From: Hungatella sp. UBA3048
GTDB lineage: Bacteria > Bacillota > Clostridia > Lachnospirales > Lachnospiraceae
Direction: 5' to 3'
Length of the DNA: 64,000 nt
Assembly (NCBI GenBank): GCA_002367105.1
Contig: DFCS01000045.1
Span: 23,236-87,235, forward strand
The number at the start of each line of letters is the position of its first letter. Position 1 is the stretch's first letter. Below are positions 43,355 through 51,459 of the stretch, piece after piece. A program made the translations under genes and the position numbers. The notes beneath the pieces are model-generated. The model was given only the letters and a program-made list of their open reading frames with translations. It did not search any database and had not been told where the DNA came from.

Positions 43355-44176
43355 TTAATCGGTTAAGGCTGCTACAAATTCTGTAAACGTCAGGGTGATG
43401 TCAGGATGGTTTTGCAAAAGACTTACAGGGAATTCCGGGGTCGGCTCACCGTATCCGGCCCTCCGTACCACGGCTCTGTGCCAGTTTCGAAAGCAGCCCA
43501 AACGGATTTTTCCTGCATGCGCAATCTCATGGATTCCGACTGTGACGCAGTAAGAAGGCATATCTTCCAACGCTCCGTTTAAATCACCGATGGCATTGGC
43601 TGCCCTTGTTTCCGGGCTTATTTTTAAAACCCTTGTTTTCTGGGCCAGAAATTCCTCTGCACTTAAAGTCCCGTCCGCTTCATTAAACGCCACATGACCG
43701 TTAATGCCGATGCCTCCAAAAACCATGTCCACACCTCCTAGCCTTTCAATCAGCTCAGGAATATAAGAGAGGTTGTCCGGGTCCGGGAAAATTCTCTGCT
43801 CCCCCGGCATTAATAGCTCCGGCCTGATTTTAGAATAAACGTTTCTGTTCATATATCCCCGAAAGCTTAAGGGGTGATCTGCAGAGATCCACCTTTTTTC
43901 ATCATCCAGGTATTCGTCCATATTTATGAACCAAACATTTTTTAAGCTTATATTTTCCGCATTCACCATTTCCACAAAGTAAGGGTACTGTCCAACGGGT
44001 CCTACCGGGCAGATGAATACGGTCTTTTCTCCCCTTGCATTATGGCTTTTTATCTCCTCCCCCATCTGCTCAGCCATCTGGCGGAACACCTCACTGTTAT
44101 CCTTCATACAAAACAATTTCATCTTCGGATTCTTCATAAGAGCTTCCTTATCGTATCCGTAATATTCATGCTTCAT
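43355..44176 (-). CDS. NagB-like aminosugar isomerase/deaminase
   Basis: This 273-residue protein is homologous to glucosamine-6-phosphate deaminase. The catalytic Asp is in MDEY (87), the active-site loop is GIGINGHVAFNEA (155-167, His 161 and Glu 166), and TRVLKISPETRAAN near 181 aligns with the family. The phosphate-binding loop, usually PTGSTP, reads CPVGPVGQ (56-63), and the later phosphate-contacting Lys aligns with His 233. It may therefore isomerise and deaminate an amino sugar lacking the usual 6-phosphate. Deaminase as against pure isomerase action cannot be decided. Confidence 0.8.
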   Translation of the reverse strand: MKHEYYGYDKEALMKNPKMKLFCMKDNSEVFRQMAEQMGEEIKSHNARGEKTVFICPVGPVGQYPYFVEMVNAENISLKNVWFINMDEYLDDEKRWISADHPLSFRGYMNRNVYSKIRPELLMPGEQRIFPDPDNLSYIPELIERLGGVDMVFGGIGINGHVAFNEADGTLSAEEFLAQKTRVLKISPETRAANAIGDLNGALEDMPSYCVTVGIHEIAHAGKIRLGCFRNWHRAVVRRAGYGEPTPEFPVSLLQNHPDITLTFTEFVAALTD

Positions 44177-44188
44177 GTGAGTCCCTCC

Positions 44189-45682
44189 TCATTTATGATG
44201 ATGCGCCATACAGCCGCAATCCTCATGCCCTTTTCCGCCAGGAGTTTCCCCCTTCATCATCAGGTGGACGGCACTCAGCTTAAAGGTCTGGGGAAGCACC
44301 AGAATGTTAGGATTTTCTCCCACAAATTTCTTCTTTGCATCTTCCAGGGCCTCTTCCACCGTAGCTCTTGTCTTTAATCCCATGCCCCGTGCAAACCCGG
44401 GATCCTGGGCTCCGCATAGGTAAATGGCGGAAGTATTCATCTCGGCAACATGGGCGCAGCTGATCATGGAAAAACCATGGAAGGGATGGAAGGCATTGCA
44501 GTAACGGTATTTCCTGATATACTCTTCATTGGTTGCAAAATATTCTCCATAACGGTTCATATCCGGCAGAGTATTCATCTGGTCATGCTGGAACATCTCA
44601 TACATTTCTCTTAAATACGGCCAAAGCTCATCATGGAAATATCCGTTGCAGGTGGAAGTGAATATGATGACGCAGTTATCGCTCATGATCCTCTTATGGC
44701 GGATCACCTGGGCGGAAATGGCCTGCATCAGCATGATGGGGTTGGTCCCCATCCCTTCTCCGTAATGAAAAAACTGGGGCATACCAAAAATCATCACATC
44801 GTATTTCTTTTCTGCCCAAGGCACATAAGTGCGCTTATCAGCCGTAATCCAGGAGTGGGGCTGCATTACAGCCGCATATCCGCTGTTGATCTCGATCTGA
44901 CGGGACTTTGTATCCAAAACCGCATCACAGCAGAAAAATTTCTTTCCCATGCACTTTTCCATATACTGCCCGATTTCGTCAAACTTTGTCCTCATAAGGG
45001 ATTTTCCGCTTACAGGAGTGAAATCTGCCCGGTGCATGACCTCCGGTACGTGGTGAGAGGCAATGGAACGCCAATGGGTGATTCCTGTGGAACAGTGCTT
45101 ATAGCCGCCGGAATAACCGCCGTATGGGTTTCCCTGGGTGTGCCCGATGAGGATCGCCACATCACTGTCGTACACGTATTTGTTCATCAGTACCGGATCG
45201 CCCCGCTCTGTTGTCCCAAGATCCACCAGATGATCGTAATCCTCGCTGTCGTGGTTGATGATCTGATGGGTGTACCAGAACTCATGGAACAGTTCATTCC
45301 CAAGCACGGCCCGGATCTCCTTTTCCGTATTCTTTCTATGGAGACCGTTGGAGCAGATCAAAAGAATGTCCTTCTTTTCCACGCCCGCATCATATAATTC
45401 TTTTAAAATCAGTTTTATGGAAATTTTCCTGTGAGAGGTGGGCTGTTCTCCTCCCTTTACCCGGTCAGGAAATACAATGGTTACTTTCGATCCCTTGTGA
45501 GCCAGTTTTGAAAGAGGCTCCATGCCCATAGGGTTTCGTAAGGATTCAAGGGTCTTTTCCTCCAGCTGATCCTCCGGAATATAAGGCGGATCCGGTACTG
45601 TCTCCCCCGGAATAAATATATCCGCAGTATCGGGCAATGTGACGTTTACAGTTCCCTGTCCATACTCTAATGCTACATTCAT
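44189..45682 (-). CDS. LarA-like nickel-pincer racemase/epimerase (DUF2088)
   Basis: This 497-residue protein has the LarA two-domain layout. The N-terminal catalytic domain has SNGLHRKNTEKEI near residue 110 (His matching LarA His108) and SGGYKHCSTGITHWRSIASHH near 193-213, where the Lys and His fit the cofactor-attachment Lys184 and catalytic His200. A His-rich C-terminus ends in CGCMAHHHK. LarA enzymes use a nickel-pincer nucleotide to racemise lactate, and homologues act on other 2-hydroxy acids and sugar acids. No larB, larC or larE cofactor genes are in the window. In this operon the substrate is probably a hydroxy-acid intermediate. Confidence 0.78.
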   Translation of the reverse strand: MNVALEYGQGTVNVTLPDTADIFIPGETVPDPPYIPEDQLEEKTLESLRNPMGMEPLSKLAHKGSKVTIVFPDRVKGGEQPTSHRKISIKLILKELYDAGVEKKDILLICSNGLHRKNTEKEIRAVLGNELFHEFWYTHQIINHDSEDYDHLVDLGTTERGDPVLMNKYVYDSDVAILIGHTQGNPYGGYSGGYKHCSTGITHWRSIASHHVPEVMHRADFTPVSGKSLMRTKFDEIGQYMEKCMGKKFFCCDAVLDTKSRQIEINSGYAAVMQPHSWITADKRTYVPWAEKKYDVMIFGMPQFFHYGEGMGTNPIMLMQAISAQVIRHKRIMSDNCVIIFTSTCNGYFHDELWPYLREMYEMFQHDQMNTLPDMNRYGEYFATNEEYIRKYRYCNAFHPFHGFSMISCAHVAEMNTSAIYLCGAQDPGFARGMGLKTRATVEEALEDAKKKFVGENPNILVLPQTFKLSAVHLMMKGETPGGKGHEDCGCMAHHHK

Positions 45683-45729
45683 CTTATACGTCTCCTTTTC
45701 TCCAATTTTGTTTGCAAATGAATCAGGCC

Positions 45730-46572
45730 CTATTTTCCTAAATAGGCTCCTATGATCTCTAAATATTCCTCAGGATAAAAACCGATTTCCCCCTGGAATC
45801 TGGTCAGGGCGATCAGACCTCCGTCAATGACCGGAATGGAAGCCAGCATCTGTGCATTATCAGCCTTTAATCCTCCGCCGTAGACAACTGGAAGCCCACC
45901 GGTCACTTCTTTGATGTAAGAGCCTGTCCTGGCTATGTAATCTTTATCCGGCGGAGTTTTCCCCGGTCCAATGGCCCATACCGGTTCATAGGCGATGACG
46001 ACCCTCCCAGTGTCCACACCAGATAATCCGGTCTCAAGCTGCTCCTTTAATACTTCCTGCCAGCGCGGCTGCTCCTCTGCGGTTTCCCCAATGCAGTAAA
46101 GCACGGACAGCCCTGCCTTAAGAGCCTGTAAAACCTCCTGATTCAGCAGGCGGTTAACCGCATGGGAATCGGTTACTCCTGCTTCTTTAAGAATTCCTGC
46201 CTTATCCCTTCGTTCCTCACAATGGCCTATGATCGTAGTGGTACAGCCAATAGCTTTTGCCGCGTTTGCCGTACGGTTCGTTGTAAAGGCCCCAAAATTT
46301 CCGCCGGCTGCGGTATCCTCGCGGAATACTCCCTGACAGCCGATATTCACCGGGCTGTTTTCCCCCAAAGCCCCTGCCGCCTGGATCAAATGGGCTTCAG
46401 GAAAATACATGGCAAACTCCACATCATCATTCTCATACTTTCTTAAAGCTTCCTGGGTGTTTGATACAATATAGCTTCCCCACTCCCTGACAGGTGCAAT
46501 GGAATTCACTCCGCCCTTATCCCGGGGAATATCAAACCGCTTTAAATTTAAAAAAATATGCTTCATTTTCAT
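45730..46572 (-). CDS. Triosephosphate-isomerase-like protein with altered phosphate site
   Basis: This 280-residue TIM barrel keeps the TPI catalytic residues: Asn and Lys in LNLKRF (9 and 11), His in IGHCEERR (117) and Glu in AYEPVWAIGPGKTP (196), with a loop-6 sequence close to canonical. The phosphate-binding residues differ: the YGGS Ser is Gly in YGGGL (231-235) and the late VGGASL Gly pair reads IALTRF. It may isomerise a three- or four-carbon compound other than triose phosphate; TPI paralogues such as EryH act on erythrulose phosphate. AGGGAGG lies very close to the first ATG, so an ATG two codons later is also possible. Confidence 0.82.
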   Translation of the reverse strand: MKMKHIFLNLKRFDIPRDKGGVNSIAPVREWGSYIVSNTQEALRKYENDDVEFAMYFPEAHLIQAAGALGENSPVNIGCQGVFREDTAAGGNFGAFTTNRTANAAKAIGCTTTIIGHCEERRDKAGILKEAGVTDSHAVNRLLNQEVLQALKAGLSVLYCIGETAEEQPRWQEVLKEQLETGLSGVDTGRVVIAYEPVWAIGPGKTPPDKDYIARTGSYIKEVTGGLPVVYGGGLKADNAQMLASIPVIDGGLIALTRFQGEIGFYPEEYLEIIGAYLGK

Positions 46573-46604
46573 TATCCTCCCTTATTATTTTCATATTACC
46601 AATT

Positions 46605-47777
46605 TTATATATTTTCATGAAAATCTATGAAATCCCTCAATTCCGGACCGATCAGAGGGCGGCACCATGTTACAAATTCATTGGTCACGTCGTTTCCCCG
46701 CTCGTTAATAAAGCTTTCCGGAATGGCCCGTTCATGGAGCATGACTTTTTCAATGGGAATCCGTTCCATATGGATGCAGTATTCTCCATCCGGCCTGTCC
46801 TCCCGGATAAAGCCGATCATTACTCCGCCCTGGCCTTCCATGGCCGCTTTTAAGGCTTCCCGCCCTGCAAGCACGGCCTCCTCCCGGTCAACCGGGGACT
46901 GCCATGCAATGGAAGAACGTCCGCAGATTCCAGGCTTTTCACTTCTGGCCTTGATATCCAGCTTCTGAATCACCAGATTGGCAAGATAGGCGCTTACATC
47001 TCCGTAATAGGTTGCCCGCCCGGTCTTATAGATCGGCGGAACCACCGGCTTACCATCTTCCCCCTTTAAGCCTTCGCTGGCAACCACGACCACACCGCCC
47101 TTTTCTTCATAAAGCTTCTTCACATCCGCTAAAAATTCCTCTTCCTTAAACGGACGCTCCGGCAGATAAATCAGATGGGGCGCATCTCCCGGCTTTTTGC
47201 GGGCAAGGGCTGAAGCTGCCGTGACCCAGCCTGCATTTCTTCCCATGGCCTCTATTACGCATACGTGGATGGGCAGGGACTTTACATCCATTCCTACCTC
47301 TGCAGTAGTAGCCGCAATGTACCTGGCCGCACTGCCAAATCCCGGGGTGTGATCGGTAATTGCAATATCATTGTCAATGGTCTTAGGGATCCCAACCACC
47401 GTAACTCCCGACCTTTTGCAGGCTTCATGAATCTTTCCGCAGGTATCCATGGTTCCATTGCCTCCATTAAGAAGCACATACCTGATGTGATATTTCTCAA
47501 ATATGGCCGGCATAGCCTCATAATCCTCCTTCTCCAGCGCGTACCTGGAGGAGCCGATGGCCGTGGCAGGGGTTTCCAAAAGAAGCTTTAGCCTTTCCTC
47601 CGGGAACTCCATGAGATCCAGAAAATTCTCTTTTAAAATCCCTTCGCTGCCTCCCAAAGCAGCATATACTTTATCAACCTTTTTGCTTTCCCTGGCCTCT
47701 TTGATCACGCCGTAAAGAGATGAATTGATCACCGCAGTAGGACCGCCTCCATGTACCACCAGAACATTGCCATTCAT
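46605..47777 (-). CDS. 6-phosphofructokinase-like sugar kinase
   Basis: This protein of about 390 residues belongs to the PFK family, nearest by motif to the clade of pyrophosphate-dependent enzymes: GGGPTAVINSS near residue 10, IGSSRYAL near 74, PKTIDND at 131-137 and EAMGRNAGW near 172. The donor-site motif reads GGNGTMD (105-111), where PPi enzymes have GGNDSMD and ATP enzymes GGDGS, so the donor is ambiguous. The usual QR motif near the 6-phosphate site reads GRSS. The start is the ATG at 47777; GGAG lies about 14 bases upstream and an in-frame ATG at 47810 is the alternative. First gene of the operon divergent from lacI. Confidence 0.85.
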   Translation of the reverse strand: MNGNVLVVHGGGPTAVINSSLYGVIKEARESKKVDKVYAALGGSEGILKENFLDLMEFPEERLKLLLETPATAIGSSRYALEKEDYEAMPAIFEKYHIRYVLLNGGNGTMDTCGKIHEACKRSGVTVVGIPKTIDNDIAITDHTPGFGSAARYIAATTAEVGMDVKSLPIHVCVIEAMGRNAGWVTAASALARKKPGDAPHLIYLPERPFKEEEFLADVKKLYEEKGGVVVVASEGLKGEDGKPVVPPIYKTGRATYYGDVSAYLANLVIQKLDIKARSEKPGICGRSSIAWQSPVDREEAVLAGREALKAAMEGQGGVMIGFIREDRPDGEYCIHMERIPIEKVMLHERAIPESFINERGNDVTNEFVTWCRPLIGPELRDFIDFHENI

Positions 47778-47895
47778 ATGTTTGATCCACTCTCCTTCTC
47801 GTAAAATCATTTCACTGTATTTCAACGGAACCAGCCGGTCTTCCGTCCTTATGTTATCAGCGTACCATATTCTCCTCCGGATTTGTGCAAATTTT

Positions 47896-47924
47896 ACCCA
47901 AACGTTTGGGTTTTATGGTATACT
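47896..47924. promoter_or_regulatory. LacI-type operator and -10 box between lacI and the PFK-like operon
   Basis: The perfect 16-bp palindrome ACCCAAACGTTTGGGT (47896-47911) with a central CG is typical of LacI-family operators. It lies just upstream of the TATACT -10 box (47919-47924) of the lacI gene at 47984. It should allow autoregulation and control of the divergent operon starting at 47777. Confidence 0.75.
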
Positions 47925-47983
47925 GTTTTCATTGATCATGGTTTATAATAACATAAAAGAAAATTCTTTTCCGGAGGTAGCCT

Positions 47984-49006
47984 ATGACATTAAAGGAAAT
48001 AGCGGAAGAAGCCGGCGTGTCCATTTCCACCGTATCCAGAGTCGTGAACAAAAACATTCCCGGCGCCGCCAGCAAAGAAGTCCAGGATCGGATATGGGAA
48101 ATCGTCCGCCGGACCGGATACACCCCAAATCCCACAGCCCGCAGCTTAAAGCTTGGAGAAAGTAAAGCTTCTTTAACCTCCTCCCGTTCCATCGCCTGCC
48201 TGTTTGCAAGAACCACGGATACGGTAACTGACTTATTTTTCTCCTCCCTTGCCCGGAGTATCGAGCAGGAAGCCTTTAAACGAAACTATGTACTAAAATA
48301 TTCCTTTTCTACCTTTGATATCAGCCACCCCAGCACTTTCCGGCTGATTACCGACAACCAAGTAAACGGCGTGGTCATTTTAGGACGCTGCGATAAACAG
48401 CTCCTCAGCCTTTTAAAAAAGTATTTCAACTGCCTGGCCTATACGGGCTTAAACAATCTGGAAGCAAAATACGATCAGATCATCTGTGACGGGCATCAGG
48501 CCGCCCTTGCTGCCACCAGCTATTTAACCGGCTTAGGACATAAGAAAATCGCATACATCGGAGAAACCAAAGCGGAAAACCGCTACACCGGATACTGCGA
48601 CGGGTTAAAAGCCGGCAGGCTTCCCCTTCGAACAGAGTATGTTGCCAATGTGGCCCTCTCCTCTGAGGGAGGATATCAGGGTGCCAGGCGCCTATTAGAA
48701 GCAGGCTGTGACGCTACCGCTTATTTCTGCAGCAACGATATCACGGCCATCGGAGCCATGAAGGCCTTTCACGAATCCGGGTTTCGCATCCCCACGGATA
48801 TCTCAGTCATCAGCATCGATGATATTGACACGGCCCAGTACTTAACACCCATGCTCACCACGGTCCATATCCCGGTGGAGGAGATGGGCCAGATGACGGC
48901 AAAGATCCTGATCGACCGTATCGAGGGCGGCCACCGTCTTCCCGTTAAAATTGACCTGCCGTTTTACATTGCTGTCCGTGACAGCTGTGCAGCTCCCAAA
49001 CGGTAA
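47984..49006 (+). CDS. LacI-family transcriptional regulator
   Basis: This 340-residue repressor has an N-terminal helix-turn-helix and hinge (TLKEIAEEAGVSISTVSRVV at 2-21) and a periplasmic-binding-like ligand domain with GVVILGRC near 124, YFCSNDITAIGAM near 246 and SVISIDDIDTAQYL near 272. It is divergent from the PFK-like operon, and the palindrome between them is its likely operator. The inducer is probably a sugar or sugar phosphate of that pathway. CGGAGG lies six bases before the ATG. Confidence 0.92.
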   Translation: MTLKEIAEEAGVSISTVSRVVNKNIPGAASKEVQDRIWEIVRRTGYTPNPTARSLKLGESKASLTSSRSIACLFARTTDTVTDLFFSSLARSIEQEAFKRNYVLKYSFSTFDISHPSTFRLITDNQVNGVVILGRCDKQLLSLLKKYFNCLAYTGLNNLEAKYDQIICDGHQAALAATSYLTGLGHKKIAYIGETKAENRYTGYCDGLKAGRLPLRTEYVANVALSSEGGYQGARRLLEAGCDATAYFCSNDITAIGAMKAFHESGFRIPTDISVISIDDIDTAQYLTPMLTTVHIPVEEMGQMTAKILIDRIEGGHRLPVKIDLPFYIAVRDSCAAPKR

Positions 49007-49024
49007 AATTCGATTGAAGAATTA

Positions 49025-49087
49025 ATGATTATTATAGCTATTGCTGGATTAATCGTATTTATCCTGAATTATACACATAAGAAATAG
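49025..49087 (+). CDS. Possible 20-residue hydrophobic peptide
   Basis: An ATG-to-TAG frame lies 18 bp after lacI. The peptide would be a single hydrophobic helix (IIIAIAGLIVFIL) ending in a polar NYTHKK tail. The ribosome site is weak (GAAG). This is short enough to arise by chance; the reason for listing it is its membrane-helix character and the structured RNA directly after it. Confidence 0.25.
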   Translation: MIIIAIAGLIVFILNYTHKK

Positions 49088-49145
49088 CCGCCCTGCTTCT
49101 GACAAAGTAAACGGCTATTCTTAGTAAAACTATTCGCCAGGGCGG
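49083..49145 (+). other. Mutually exclusive hairpins downstream of lacI
   Basis: AATAGCCG (49083-49090) can pair with CGGCTATT (49112-49119), while the overlapping CCGCCCTG (49088-49095) can pair with CAGGGCGG (49138-49145). Both are perfect 8-bp stems sharing bases 49088-49090, so only one can form. There is no T-run. It may be a 3' structure of the lacI transcript or part of an antisense leader. The rest of 49146-49222 shows no feature. Confidence 0.35.
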
Positions 49146-49222
49146 GGAGCTTTAACTTCCCTTGCTGACTTGGATTTCTTCCAATACGCTTCATTCAATT
49201 AACAAGACTGTATGTACGTTCC

Positions 49223-49936
49223 TTATCTCGTATTTAAATATTCCATAATTCCCATGTGAATCGTCCAGGCCACCCGGTCCTGGTAATCCGAGTTATTTAA
49301 AAGAGCTGATTCCTTCCAATTGGTTAAAAATCCGCATTCCACGATTACAATCGGGGTCCGTACATGTAAAAGAAGATAGTAGTTATCATTGGGCTTTGCC
49401 AGCCTTGTATTTTTCTCTCCCAACACATAATCAAACCGGCTCTGTAAAATCTCAGCCAGTTCTTTTCCCTTATCGGATTTTTTATAGTAAAATACCTGTC
49501 CTCCGTATACATATTCCTCATGATAGCTGTTCTGGTGGATGCTGACGGTAAGTGACGGACTTTCATCATTGATGATCTCACAGCGCTTGCTCATGTCCGC
49601 CATCTTTTTTCTGCTGTCTTTTTCCGTATACAAACCGTTGTCATCTTCTCTTGTCAGAACCACTTTCACGTCAGAAGCTTCCAGATACTTTTTTAACCGG
49701 TATGCTATCTGCAAATTTATATCCTTTTCCAGAGTTCCGTCAATGCCGATCTTTCCCGGATCATTTCCTCCATGTCCCGCATCTATGACGACGACCGGCC
49801 TTTCTTTTCCGGCTTTTACACTGACCCCTGCCGTCATCTTTCCAGCCTGACTTGAAATTACATATACGAGCACCAGCAAAACCAGTGCCATGAGGGGTTC
49901 CCACTTCTTAAATTTCACATTTTCTACCTGATTCAT
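49223..49936 (-). CDS. N-acetylmuramoyl-L-alanine amidase, CwlD-like
   Basis: This 237-residue zinc amidase has an N-terminal membrane anchor (about 14-31) and an Amidase_3 domain with VIDAGHGGNDPG near residue 50, the zinc Glu in GTLEKDINL near 67, SIHQNSY near 132 and the catalytic Glu in VIVECGFLTN near 198. It cleaves the muramic acid-peptide bond outside the membrane. Size and anchor resemble CwlD, which acts in spore cortex muramic-lactam formation, but a vegetative role is possible. The ribosome site is weak (AAGAAG). It lies 61 bp after the phosphoesterase gene. Confidence 0.85.
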   Translation of the reverse strand: MNQVENVKFKKWEPLMALVLLVLVYVISSQAGKMTAGVSVKAGKERPVVVIDAGHGGNDPGKIGIDGTLEKDINLQIAYRLKKYLEASDVKVVLTREDDNGLYTEKDSRKKMADMSKRCEIINDESPSLTVSIHQNSYHEEYVYGGQVFYYKKSDKGKELAEILQSRFDYVLGEKNTRLAKPNDNYYLLLHVRTPIVIVECGFLTNWKESALLNNSDYQDRVAWTIHMGIMEYLNTR

Positions 49937-49997
49937 CTTCTTAATGAATTATATCTTTTAGTGAAATAAAAAAGAACTGCTCCCTGCTACTTTCCTG

Positions 49998-51425
49998 TTA
50001 TTCTGAACTCAATACATTATAGTCTCTTGTCCCATCGTTCGTAATCCACTCCAGGTATTGAGCCAGGATACTGGGATACCCTTCCTCTTCCCACAGCTTG
50101 TAGCCGGCCTTCGCTTTGGCCTTATCCCGGATGTCTGTAACCGTTCCTGCATAACAGGCGGCGTTAAGCTCCGCATAAACCTTTGCCATCTGTTCCTTCT
50201 GGGATTTAGTCAATCCTTTTAATGTATCAAGCCTCTTGAATTCATCCTGGGCCTGATTGTAAAATACCTTACTTAAAAACTTTTTCCCAAACTCATCAAA
50301 GTTCAAAAGATTTTTATCAGTGCTTCCCGTCTTTCTTGCCCATTCCTTCATATCCAGCGGCTTTGTATGATAGCGGAAGCTCCCGTCGTCACCATAATAT
50401 AAGATCCCATACTGGCAAGGCGGCGTGGATAAGGAACTGGTTACGATCTCATAGATCCCGGAGTCGCTTCTGGACCTCATAGAGTGCTGCACATGTAAGT
50501 GACCGCTTAAAAACAAGGGAACCTCCCAGCTTTCCAGCTGGTCAATAAGCTGTTCACTGTGTTCAATGGTGCAGTCCTGTAAGTATACTTCACTTTCATC
50601 AAGAAGATTATGATGGCCTACCGGAATCACATTCATCCCCAGATTCCAGGCCTCCTCCATCTGCTCCTCAATCCAGTCATATGTATCATCCCGAATCATC
50701 CCTCCAACCAGATTTCTCGGTTCATACTGGCATGTATCAAGCATTAAGGCTCTGGTATAATCATTTACCTGATAAACATAGCTTAAGGAAGCAGGGTCCC
50801 GGCTGACCGCCTCATTGTATCCGAAATCCTGGTAAATCTCCTCGAATTCATCCGAAGTCACATTTTCTGCCCCTAAAAAGGTATCTCCCACAAATTGAGC
50901 TGCCTTAGAATTATTAATATCATGGTTGCCAGGAATAACGATTACGGGAATTCCTGCTTCTTCAATTAAACCAAGCCTTTCGGCAAGTTCTTCATGACTT
51001 TCCTTTTCGCCTTCATAGGTTAAGTCTCCGCTTAATATCACCAGATCTGGCCGTTCCTTCTTTACCTCTTCCACAAAAGCATCCGTAATCTCCCAGATGT
51101 ATTGCATCACCTTGCCGTCACCATGGTCTATACTGTATTGAAAACCCTTCTGAAAATCCGTCAGTTCTCTGGCTAAATAATGAATATCCGTAGCGACAAT
51201 GATCTTGCAGCCATTGTCAAAGGCTTCCTCAGGAGGCTGCGAAGCCGGGTCCTCCGAAGTTTGGGGGAATTCTTCAATGGTTGTCGGTTCCGTCCTCGTT
51301 GTTTCTGTCTCCTGTGGGGTTGTACTCTCTGCGCTGGTGCTTTCCGGCTCTGTTCCTTTGAACGAGCATCCTGCCAATATACATACCACGCCCAGCAATG
51401 CTGCCAATACGATCCTGCTTCTCAT
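49998..51425 (-). CDS. Exported lipoprotein metallophosphoesterase
   Basis: This 475-residue calcineurin-like phosphoesterase has a lipoprotein signal (ILAGC, Cys near 20) and an acidic Ser/Thr/Glu linker (about 25-70). The metal site has ATDIHYLA near 80, LVILSGDLTYEG near 133, VIPGNHDINN near 162, PVGHHNLLD near 279 and LSGHLHVQHS near 319. It should hydrolyse a phosphoester outside the cell. The start at 51425 has AAAGGTCAGG upstream; the frame is open to 51542 across the GH18 gene end, but that is not expected to be coding. It follows the GH18 gene by 34 bp. Confidence 0.85.
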   Translation of the reverse strand: MRSRIVLAALLGVVCILAGCSFKGTEPESTSAESTTPQETETTRTEPTTIEEFPQTSEDPASQPPEEAFDNGCKIIVATDIHYLARELTDFQKGFQYSIDHGDGKVMQYIWEITDAFVEEVKKERPDLVILSGDLTYEGEKESHEELAERLGLIEEAGIPVIVIPGNHDINNSKAAQFVGDTFLGAENVTSDEFEEIYQDFGYNEAVSRDPASLSYVYQVNDYTRALMLDTCQYEPRNLVGGMIRDDTYDWIEEQMEEAWNLGMNVIPVGHHNLLDESEVYLQDCTIEHSEQLIDQLESWEVPLFLSGHLHVQHSMRSRSDSGIYEIVTSSLSTPPCQYGILYYGDDGSFRYHTKPLDMKEWARKTGSTDKNLLNFDEFGKKFLSKVFYNQAQDEFKRLDTLKGLTKSQKEQMAKVYAELNAACYAGTVTDIRDKAKAKAGYKLWEEEGYPSILAQYLEWITNDGTRDYNVLSSE

Positions 51426-51459
51426 AACCTGACCTTTCTGTCTCTTACACGTCTTTCGT

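Noticed and set aside
43355..44176. Asn in place of Asp in the GIGxDGH motif of the NagB-like protein as a sign of inactivity
   Set aside because: Asn at this position is normal in the Bacillus-type NagB group (GIGxNGH), so it is not counted among the altered residues.
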